A stretch of 24,934 bases of DNA, taken from Ettlia oleoabundans. Taxonomy: Eukaryota; Chlorophyta; Chlorophyceae; Chlamydomonadales. The notes beneath the pieces were generated by a model. The model was not told the origin of the DNA. It ran no database searches and saw nothing but the letters and a program-made list of their open reading frames with translations. Below are positions 9,490 through 18,338 of this stretch, one piece after another. The translations under genes were made by a program, and so were the position numbers. The stretch covers positions 1 to 24,934 of the forward strand of contig JAAMXP010001588.1 of NCBI GenBank assembly GCA_019693395.1, written 5' to 3'. The first letter of the stretch is position 1, and each line of letters begins with the position of its first letter.

Positions 9490-11794
9490 ATGAGAGCAGC
9501 GCCGGGTTCGTGCCCAAAGTGCGGCTACCAACAGCCGCGGGGGAGGCTCGTTGGCTTGCAGCTGTTGGTAGCAACACTTTTTATGGCAACATTGGTGTTG
9601 ATTGCACTGGGTCATCAGATGCTGTACCTTACGGGCTGCAACCTCGTCGCCACTGCAGCGAGGGTGACAGGGACCCTGCAGGCCGCCTCGGTTGAGCCTG
9701 GGGCCTTGGAACCTGACACAGAACAGCATCAGGCAGCGGGAAACCAATCCCTACAGCCGACTGTGGGATCAGTGGAAAACCACAACGTAGTGCAGTGGGC
9801 CAATGCTGCAGAAGAGTCCATGACTCTTCGCACCCGCCAGTCCCGGTGCGTTATCACACACTACGGTGAGCTAGCTGCTCAGTTGTTGTGGACGGCTCCC
9901 TAAAGACTGCTGTTTGGTGATGTTTGAAGCAAGTACAATGGCAGGCAATTTGCAACCCCTGCATCCTGGACTGCTGCGCAGGCTCTGTTCATCCGCCTGC
10001 TGGTGATGAGTCATCAACACGTGAAGCCTTGCCGTTCCTCTTCAACATCACGAGCATGCCCAACCAAACACAAGCGTGTGGGCACTGCCAGACGACCGAT
10101 TGCTGTGGGGTGTGCAATTTTGAGGGCAAAGCATGCAGCAAAGTTTACCCTGGCCAGCACAGGTCGAGGCCGTGGCGCAGTTTTAAATGCGCAGCGGCTT
10201 CCATCTGCAGGTGCGGGGTTGTGTGCTGTGCCCCGGCATGTTACGTATGCCACTTTTCACTCTTTATGAGGGTCAAACTGGAGGGGAGCGAAGCATCTGT
10301 GACTGTCTGCTGCCCATACACGTGCAGGACTTCACACCTTGCGAGTTGTTCCAGCGCATCCGCGGCGAACCCTGTGGTTTATGGGAGACAGCCAAACGTG
10401 GGCTTTCTATCAAGCAGCAGAGTGCTTCCTGCGGGAATTCGCGCTCTCGTTGAGACGCACGTAAGCGGAGCACGATGCTCTGCTGTTGTCACTGTTTTTG
10501 CTTACATGCGTGTGCCTGCTGGGTGGTAATTGATGACTTCTTAACTGTGGCTGACAACTCCCATTGGGGTTTGGCCTTCTTGCGGAATCACGCAGTCCAG
10601 CTGTCGCACCAGGGGCAAACACAGCGCTTAAGCTAGTGGACTGGGTCAGCGCCCCATTGTTTCTCAACCTTGTGCTTAACACGCGCCTACGTGCTGTACA
10701 AGTGGACACCGCGTCAGCGTTGCGGCGCAGGGTGCGTGGCGTCCGTTACCTGCACACCAACGGAGCGGATTGCAGGCTTGCGCAGCAGGCCTGCTTGATG
10801 TGGTTGCAGTGTTCTGCTGGGCATGCATGGCATCTGCAATATAGATATTGATATGCATCTTGATATGCTGACAATGTGTTGGAAGGTATGTGCAGGTGCT
10901 GCGGGGCCTGTTGAAGACGGTGCCTGGTTTTCGCAACCATATTGCTTTGTTCAACACCGGGTGCGCACAGCTGCCTGCCCGCCACCCGCCAGTACTAAGG
11001 CGGGCAGCCAGCTGTCCACCCGGTATCTAGTGGCTGGAAGTTGCGGTTCTATTCTGGCCAGAACGGCAGCACTCAAGCCATACAGCACACCCAGCCCTTG
11101 CTCTTGTCCACCCTGCCCTTCTTCCGGGCCCCCGCATTCCCAGTCCCCACACCCCCATCCACCCACCCTATACTGCAGGCTACACTACCCTGAGTATGAT
11201 TTTCCTGGCAAACCGCCGAAACCTCGGTATATCCAGGAGATGGCCGTATTAACAGCCTGGCGGTACAAGCACGCCGCTGTACTGCCCCGCATGATCTGGG
11301 TGGACACAGCACCACAGGTGGGAGAAGCATGCTTGGCTTCACGTGCCACTGTATCCAGTGCCTGTTCGTGAGTTAAGTACTTCCCAGCGCTATGACAGCA
11401 ACTGCAGCCCCTGGTCTGCTAGATCCATCAGGGTTCTCCCTACACCTTGCAGCATTTCCAAACCCATGAGGGCACTTTCCCCGGCCGTGAAAAAAGGCCC
11501 TTCACGTGCCGCCCCTTGGAAGCTTGGTACAAGGGTGACCCGACGGTTAGGGGCGGCACACGCCGCGCCATGGCCATAGCCCCCCTCTTGCCTCGGCTTG
11601 CGGACGCACACCTTCGCATTTTTAATGCCACGGTGCCGCTCTGGGGTAGCCATCTGCCTGGGGAGTGCAGCCACTGGTGCCAGCCGTCTGCTTATCAGCT
11701 CTGGGTGTACCTCTTGAATGTCGTATTGCGGGACAGCAGGCTTGGCAATGCGGTGCCATTTGCAGCCAGGCCTGTTGACAGCAACCATCAGTAA
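9490..11794 (+). CDS. PC-esterase/TBL-like SGNH membrane protein, copy 2
   Basis: Exons: 9490-9865, 9982-10162 (3' boundary unsure), 10328-10460, 10596-10731, 10896-10960, 11179-11317, 11453-11794; most junction phases match. Exon 1 starts MRAAPGSCPKCG and has one hydrophobic segment (LLVATLFMATLVLIALG), so the product should be a type II membrane protein with a lumenal catalytic domain. Next come a Cys-rich block (CCGVCNFEGKACSKVYPG), FTPCELFQRIRG, the GDSQTW nucleophile motif, a FNTG/LHYPEYD strand, and the C-terminal block ECSHWCQPSAYQLWVYLLN with the His of the catalytic dyad. The Asp of the usual D-C-S-H is Glu. The GDS exon is 133 nt against 134 in copy 1: one base is missing near 10366-10373, just before GDS, so the gene as given is frameshifted. 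A TGTAA at 11883-11887 lies 90 nt past the stop. Predicted role: acyl transfer or esterase action on a surface glycan. Confidence 0.7.
11095..11165 (+). repeat. Pyrimidine-rich tract in an intron of copy 2
   Basis: A C/T-rich, largely CCC/CCA simple-sequence stretch just upstream of the TACTGCAG acceptor at 11171-11178. It is probably an extended polypyrimidine tract. Confidence 0.5.
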
Positions 11795-12191
11795 CAAGTG
11801 AACCTGTAGGTACATAACATATGCCTAGTTGGTCACACTAATTCATGCATTTGCATCACTTGATAACAATAATTATAAACACTGTAACTGCCAATCATAA
11901 CCTAATCAACCTAACAAATCTGCCCAAGATGCCATGAGTTATTGAGTCGCTGCAACTGTCAAACAGTTGTGGCTTGTCTTGTAACTATTGACTGGCAGGA
12001 ATGGTGGAGATACCAGACAAAGGTTTAGGGCAACATGGTATCAGGAAAACAAGTATCAAACAAATCAACAGGAGCATAGGCTGGCATCGTCACTGCATAT
12101 GACTGATGGATAATGTGGAGTCAGTGAGAGACCACGAGACCACAACGCACACTGGGAGCAGGTTTAAAACGATGAGACATGCGAGAAACGG
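11795..12191. other. Convergent intergenic region
   Basis: An AT-richer spacer between the 3' ends of copy 2 (plus) and the SGNH gene (minus). A TGTAA at 11883-11887 is the likely polyadenylation signal for copy 2. No TGTAA in the minus orientation was found for the other gene. No open frame of interest. Confidence 0.5.
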
Positions 12192-14356
12192 TCAGATAGA
12201 TTCACGTGCATCCTTGGATACAGGTATGGGAGCTGGTTCGGCACTATGAGTTGCATTTTGCGTTGCGTTGGTTTGTTTGCGAGAATCATTCAAAGTGACA
12301 CTGGTGCTAACTGCAGTTGGGCTGCCACTGGCCCAGCCTGCTGGTGAAGCTGTTGATGCTGGTGTTGCTGCTGGCGCTGCTGTCGGTGTTGCTGCTGGTG
12401 CTAGCAGGCCCCTGTCTGGAGCTGTTGCAGGGGCTGCTGCTGGAACAGCCGAGGGCAGTGCGAGCAGGTTTGCTACTACCTGGTTGGCCGCTGCGTAGAC
12501 AGCAGCATTGGCATGGATGCCATCGGCAGAGCACCATGCCAGGCAATCTGCAAGAAGGGCAGCACGTCAGCAGGCATCATCATGGCCACATAGCTGGGCA
12601 ATGCACATGCAGGCCTCCAATCCCAGCGTGGTGCTCCCACAGAGCTGAGCTGCAACGCAGGTATTAAGTGTGAGATGGTGGCAGCAGCAGTCTGTGCAGG
12701 CGGCAAGGCTCACCACCGCTTAGAGCTTGCAGGTCGAGTAGAAGCACTGGACCATCCGGGTGTAGAAGACGTGAGCTGCGTACAGCTTCATTATAGGATG
12801 ACGTGGCATTCAGGGGGGCATGCCAGCTGGCGCTCCAGCTGCGCCCACGGACGCGGGTGGGAATGCTGAGTAACAGCCACAGCACATGCCGTCCAGACTG
12901 CACAAGCGGCAAGGCGCGGAAAGGGGGGGGNNNNNNNNNNNNNNNNNNNNATGCGAGTGTGGGCAGGCAGGCAGGCAGCCATAGGTTCCTGCCCTTATAC
13001 GGCCGCATTTTTCCTGCCTTCAGTCGCGTCTTGCGGTGAGCTTGCCAACTTGCAAGCTGCCCTAGCTGATGGCGCCCTTTTTTCTCCTGAGCATTAACGC
13101 TCACCTTGCGTGCTGCGGCATCAGCTTCTCTGATCACCGCCCCCAGTTGCGCAAGGTCTTCATGCAGCTGGGACAAGGAGAGTTTATGCACATAGTACCA
13201 TGATGAAGTGGAAATTGCCACCACGTCTGGCAAGCCTAGCGGGTCCTTCTGCCTGCACCATATGGCAGTTAGCAGGGCAGGAGGAACCAGTGTGGTCTCA
13301 AGTAACATTGCAATGGGGTGATGACCAGCGCGCTGCAGGGTGCGGCCACATGTGACCCTTGTTTTCAGTCGAGGGCAGGCGATTTAGCAGCCCGATCTCT
13401 GTTGAGTGCATGGTATGCTTGCCCTGGCGGCACTCACAACTTCTGGATGTCTGCTGCGATCGGTGCAACAGTGGTGTGCCACCGCAAGCTGAGGTGCAGG
13501 TCTCCTGCATTATAGCCTTCCACGGTGGCGCCTGTGGCAGCCAGTCCATGCCAGTATGCGTCCTCGTAAAACTTTATCGGGTGATCCACCTCCCGATCAA
13601 ACGTCCCTGCACCAAGAAGGTTGCCAGCCAGCCAAGGGAGGGGAGGGTTTGGAGTTCGTATAAAATGGCAACCAGGGCAAAGGACAGGTTTTGTGTGCTG
13701 CTGATGCAACCCGTGCAATGCATGCATGATTTTATGTGCAGCAGCAGTTGTGCAATCGCACCGCTCAGCGTGCGCTGCAGCCATGTGTAGAGGTTGCGAC
13801 CATGGCTGTCCCCTAGCACTGTCAGCCGTTTATACTGCAGAGCATTCCGAAGGTCTTGCACGCCTAAGTTTCTGGCCGATCAGACCTGCCACATCCACAG
13901 CCACCGGTGGCCCAGTCTGGCGGTGCAGCTGGCAACCAGGGGATTGGAGGTGTCGCAGCTGCACACAGGGAGCAAGGACAAGTCATGTGGCGTGCTTTTT
14001 GCAACACGCTGCAACAGTTAGCGCAGATCCCACAGCTACCACAGAAATTGTAAATAGAGTGTTTGCTGTATGGGCTGCAAGCAACCCAGCCATGACGCAT
14101 CAGCCCACCTCTCCTGTTCCAGCTCTTGCCAGTAGCCCGTCGCCACAGCTGCTGCCGTCGACATGGAGCGCGTGCACTCTTCCACAAAGGAACCATTTAT
14201 GCGGTCTGGCTGCCCTCCCAAAAATCTTCGCCTCATCTGCATGCATTGAGAATGGCGTGAACCGCCGCAGGCGAGAATAATACTAGACACGCTGCTGCCG
14301 TCACGGCAGGCGGCAGGGGCGGTTAGGGCGTTAACTACTCGCCTGCGCGACTGCAC
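12192..14356 (-). CDS. SGNH-type hydrolase/acyltransferase with Ala/Pro-rich tail
   Basis: Exons in transcript order: about 14356-14040, 13958-13762, 13606-13438, 13252-13105, 12897-12714, 12547-12192. All five joins have matching phases. The start is uncertain (ATG at 14354-14356, or a later Met). Exon 1 has ATGYWQELEQERW, resembling the N-terminal Gly-Tyr-Trp region of PC-esterase proteins. Exon 2 has RLTVLGDSHGRNLYTWL, the nucleophile Ser block. Exon 4 has LPDVVAISTSSWYYVHKL and exon 5 VLWLLLSIPTR and GPVLLLDLQALSG, core strands of the fold. Exon 6 has CLAWCSADGIHANAAVY, where DGIH (12513-12524) supplies the catalytic Asp and His. The last roughly 90 residues are rich in Ala, Pro, Thr and Ser, like a hydroxyproline-rich wall-protein tail. 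An in-frame TGA at 13880-13882 interrupts exon 2. No clear signal anchor. It is convergent with copy 2 and probably a distant relative of it. Confidence 0.7.
12931..12950. other. Assembly gap (20 Ns)
   Basis: Twenty Ns of probably arbitrary length, preceded by a run of eight G. The gap lies in the intron between exons 12897-12714 and 13252-13105 of the minus-strand SGNH gene, so it does not interrupt coding sequence. It shows the assembly is a draft. Confidence 0.99.
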
Positions 14357-14917
14357 CGCTGCCAGTCTTCTCTCGAGTGGCTAACAGACAAGTGAGTACA
14401 ATCAGGCTAGCAAGAACCACCAGCCGGAGCGGGCCAGTCTCCTTCTGGCCGATCTTCATTTGCCCTACGCACTACGACATAGGCCGCCAACACCGAGAGA
14501 GCTCCCTTTCTAACTAATTTGTTCTAGTGATTACAAGTACGCCAGAAACATCGGCCAACGCGTGATTGGCTTCTGGCTCCCGAGGTACGCGGAACTGCCA
14601 AATAGCTGCAGTATTCTTCCCCCCGGTTGATCTGATGGTGCCAAAAGCTTATGCTCCCTCCTGCGCACCTTGGGAAGCCTCCATCCATGAATCCAAATGG
14701 CCCACCTGGACCTCAGGCTGCCGCCAGCCTGGCAACCAACACCCACTAGTTGGCAGACTCCTTCCACACCTTGGGCAGGCTATGTCTTTTTCACTTGTTT
14801 GTACGTTAACACTAAGTTTACAAGAGGGTGATACACCTCTGATCTATATGTAAACCATGCGTATGATGTGGGTGTTTTAAGGAGGCAGCCACGGCAGCGC
14901 TTTTGCGGCAGTTGCCA
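14357..14917. other. Spacer between SGNH and sulfotransferase genes
   Basis: Contains the 3' flank of the sulfotransferase and the upstream region of the SGNH gene, both on minus. TTACA at about 14818-14822 reads TGTAA on minus, 96 nt past the sulfotransferase stop, and is its likely polyadenylation signal. A minus-strand open frame ending at 14531 (QLFGSSAYLGSQ) follows a CTGCAG but has no partner exon. Confidence 0.45.
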
Positions 14918-17402
14918 TCACATTCTGCTACCAGCTAGGGGCTTCAAGAGGTTGAAGTCGTCTTCAAAGTAACTGTGAATATCGCACAGTGCCGTGTTAT
15001 TCATGTAGAGTTGTGCATACCCTTTTCATCGATCAAGCTCAGACCTGCAGCAGTAAAAAGCAGGACGCGGCTTGACTGTTCCGCCCACGTTCAGGCAGCC
15101 AGCACGCCAGCCACTTTCTGTCGCACCCTGCCTTCCATGGCAGAGCACTCAGTCTGTATGCTCACTTGCTGCGGCGAGTGTTCATGCGCTTTACGTGGTC
15201 AAAATGCAGGGGTGCAGCCCCTGGAGACCGCCTGCTGTTCAGTAGGTCAATCAAATCCTGCAGAGTCGGGGCCAAGAAAGCTTGGAGTGAATGCAAGGCA
15301 GCCCAGCCTGTTAAGCCGCCGTTCAGCAGCACAATGCCATGCAGGATTGACAGTTAGCTTGGTGGCCAGTGTTGCCGAAGCCCCAAGCCAGAAGTCAAAA
15401 ACTCTTCCAATGGCCAGGTCCAGCCTTACAAGACCCAGATTACACCAGGCATGCCTACCCAGACCAGACAGACCAAGCAGGCAGAGGCCAGCGCGCAACA
15501 ACGTGTGTTGTGTGAAAATTTTGTAAGCCCGAGCTTGCCTGGAAGTCCTCGTCAAAGCGCTCGGACCTGCCAATGAAGTCGACTGCGGGCAGTCCATCTT
15601 CTGTGAAGAGGAGGATGGCGCTTGCTGCTCCAGGTGCTCCAGCACAAACCCAAAACGCTCCTTAGAGGATTGTGGGTACCTGCAGGAGGAGGGCTGCCAG
15701 TGAGCTTGTGTAGAGCTTCTAAGCTGCAATAAGATACAGGTTGTCTACATGATGGAGAGCTTTACAACCAGTGTGACGCCCCCCAAGTATGCTGGGCGAG
15801 CCACTACCGCACACACCACACCATCCGGTGGCACTCACGTGTCATGGACAAGCTTGCCACTGGCACTGGGCACTGCTGCAAACTTCACAAAGGAAGTCTG
15901 GAATGGCTTTTTTATGGCGCGCTTGTTGTTGTAGTGGTAGCTGCTGATCGCGCGGCTCCAAGGGTTCCTCACAAAAGCAAAACCTGCAGGCACGAGCAAG
16001 GTGCAGCAATCGATCGCCAGGGCCACAGCAGCATGGGATGCATCACCTGTAGGACACAACTGCAGGCTACTCGTGCGTATGGGAGCAGCAGCCTGTTCTG
16101 GTAAATAATAGTGAGTTTAAAGATGATGGGCCAGGTTGCACTGGCTTGGGTGCCATCTGCATATTGGAGCGCCGTGGTGGCAAGTTCGGTCAGAAGAGCC
16201 TATGGGTAAGGCATGTAGACAAAGCATGGTGGCATGCGCATCAGCATGAGAATCAGGTTCATCAGTGCATTCACCAAACAAACAATTGGACAGCGGACAG
16301 GCTGCCCCAGCACCCAGAGCAGTGGATGTCCTGAGTTCTGCATATTCTATCTGCAACTCATTCCATAAGTGCCAAGCAGCTAAGATTTGCCAGTATGCCC
16401 AGTTGTTGGCCAGGCGAGCAAGGCACCTCACCTGCATGCCACCGGGTGGTTTGTGATGCCAAGCGCGTTTGCCAGGGTGGTACCGCCTATCTTCGTAGTT
16501 CGCACAAAAATCACTTGGTTGGCATGGTCCACCAAATAGTGGCACGAAGGCACAGGGCTGCGCAGCTGCGTGTTACTGTTTGTCATGTTGCCATCCTGCC
16601 ACCTGCACTCACATCCACAGGCAAGAACGGGGCAATGCCACTAATGAAGCTTAAACCTGCATTGCCTGCTGATACATCTGCAGCTGCCACTCGAACGAAA
16701 GCTAACCCAGTTCGACTGCAGCACAAGCACTTCAATGAATGAACAACATCCAGGGCAAGACGGCGTCGTAGGGCACAACGCTGTTTTTCCAACGTCAAAG
16801 AGATAAGGTCAGCATGTTGCGTGGATGGATGCTGAGGTGCCACACCTGTTCATTGTTTCCAGCCATTGCTTCATCTCAGGCGTGATGGTGGGTGGGAGGC
16901 CCACGGGAGTCCACTTATTCATATTTGACATGTTTGCCATGGCCTTCCGATAGTTGGCTGGAGGGCCCGCCTTCACCTGCCGCCCATACACCTGCGCTGG
17001 CTGGGTGATGAGCCTGTCGATCTCCTGCCATGTGACAGGTCCTTCGGCGGCCTCAAGTAACAACTGGAATGCCGCGTCCTTGGCATCTAGGTCGTTGTCG
17101 CTGCTGCTGCTGCTGCTGTTGCTGCTGCCCGGCATGGACGCCGCAGCAACTTTCCGCCACTGGGGTGCGGCTTCAGGAGCTGGCTGGAGCTGCAGCTTAC
17201 CAAGCTGTGGTATGCAGTATCGCCTAATTGCTTTTTGCTCTAGACTATCTTGCACGCTAACCTCCCCTAAGTTCAGCTGCAAGCCCGCGAGCCATGTAGG
17301 GCGAAAGCAACCAAGGAGCAAAATGCCAACCAAGCACACGGGAATCATAGGCAACCCTCGCGGCCTGTTAAGAGCCATTGCTAGGGCCGCCATTCCCAAC
17401 AC
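14918..17402 (-). CDS. Golgi-type carbohydrate sulfotransferase (Sulfotransfer_2-like)
   Basis: Transfers sulfate from PAPS to a glycan hydroxyl in the Golgi lumen. Exons: 17402-16846, 16557-16432, unresolved exon(s) in 16431-15984, 15983-15839, 15679-15539, 15257-15166, 14972-14918 (stop TGA at 14920-14918). Exon 1 encodes a short cytosolic tail, one membrane segment (PMIPVCLVGILLLGCF) and a stem with a Ser run (CTG repeat on plus at 17100-17126). Exon 2 has VIFVRTTKIGGTTLANALG, the 5'-phosphosulfate-binding loop. Exon 15983-15839 has FAFVRNPWSRAISSYHY, the 3'-phosphate-binding block. Exon 15679-15539 ends in LPAVDFIGRSERFDEDFQ, typical of this superfamily near the C-terminus. The next intron is GC-AG. 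Exon 15679-15539 is 141 nt where the phases need 142; a base is missing near 15605-15617, between HLEQQAP and LFTEDGL. The stop of transcription may use TGTAA at about 14820. Confidence 0.72.
15258..15538 (-). other. GC-AG intron in the sulfotransferase gene
   Basis: The donor is CAG|GCAAGC (exon ends at 15539), the acceptor CTCTGCAG (next exon starts at 15257). Splicing joins FDEDFQ to DLIDLLNSRR in phase 0, giving the expected continuous family sequence. No GT lies near the exon end. Confidence 0.7.
17100..17126. repeat. CTG trinucleotide repeat encoding poly-Ser
   Basis: About eight CTG/TTG units. On the minus strand this is AGC/AAC and encodes the Ser-rich stretch (SSNSSSSSSD) in the stem region of the sulfotransferase. 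Confidence 0.85.
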
Positions 17403-18338
17403 CGCGTGAAACGAGGCCAGCTTCCAGCACTGTCCGCTTCAGCGTCCAGATGCTGCAGAGCAGAGCAGAGCAATGTGGTGTGGCTCTTTTCAAAGAAGTG
17501 TCCTTGACATTGGCGCGCGTGGTCTTACCGCTGCTGAGCCTCACAGCAGCGCAGGGTGCAGATCGCAGGCGCCGCCGGTATCAGCGCCTAGCATGCAAGT
17601 TGAAACAAGAAGGTCCCTCTTGTGTATGAGGATCCCGCCACATACGCCTGCGCTTCATTTCGGTCTGGCTGGGTGCTATAAGCCCAACAGCATGTGCAGT
17701 TGCGCTCCTGTGCAGCGCTGACACAACTGTCAGCTTGCCGGTGCAAGCTAGGCAAGGGCATAATAAGCATTGACAGCTTTGAACGCCAACGCCCCGTGAT
17801 CTGGCTGGGAAGGAATGCAGTAACTTGCCCACGCCATTCCCTATATAGCTTGGTCCCATATACAATTTGAATGGGTGATGAACCTTCAGCCCCGAGCCTA
17901 AAACAGCAGGCAATTTTTTCCTAGCATGACGCCACTGCTTTGCTCAGAGTCATTGAGGAAGGGTAACACAGGCCTTACATCAACACCTCAGCAGCAAAGG
18001 TTTCAACGAGTATCTGATCCGCGATCACTTTGCACGCCGCAACGCATGCCCATCACTAGGAACAGGCAGTAGATAAAGCGCCCAAACGCCTCGATCTTGA
18101 TGCGAAATGGCGCTCGTGCGGCAATAGGAAAACAAGCAGAATCATAACTAATCAACCAAGAATGACTGCGGAGGCATTGCATGGAGATCAGTCACAGACA
18201 AAGTGCGATATAGTTGCAGTGCACTTGCCGGCGGGGGTGGGCCAGGAACCGCATGCAAACAAGCAAATCATTAGTCTTCAACTCCTTCCAGCCAGTGCCA
18301 CTGCTGCATCGGAGTCCTTTTAGTCCTAGACTCCCTCT
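17403..18338. other. Spacer upstream of the sulfotransferase
   Basis: Holds the presumed sulfotransferase promoter on minus and the 3' flank of the P450. A TTACA near 17977 reads TGTAA on minus, but it is about 360 nt beyond the P450 stop. No gene, RNA or repeat is supported. Open frames at 17378-17913 lack motifs. Confidence 0.35.

Noticed and set aside
12268..12498. Ala/Gly-rich open frame on plus
   Set aside because: Reverse reading of the Ala/Pro-rich tail of the minus-strand SGNH gene.
4560..14620. Shared aatactgcagctatttgg on minus near 4580-4605 and 14600-14620
   Set aside because: Only 18 nt match and the flanks are unrelated. A CTGCAG acceptor context makes a chance match likely.
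16275..16337. Candidate middle exon of the sulfotransferase on minus
   Set aside because: It has a good acceptor and a GT donor and joins exon 2 in phase, but its 63-nt length leaves the wrong phase for the exon at 15983, so it was not accepted.
16954..17409. 151-codon open frame on plus with a Leu run
   Set aside because: It is the complement of the sulfotransferase first exon; the Leu run is the reverse reading of the Ser-coding CTG repeat.
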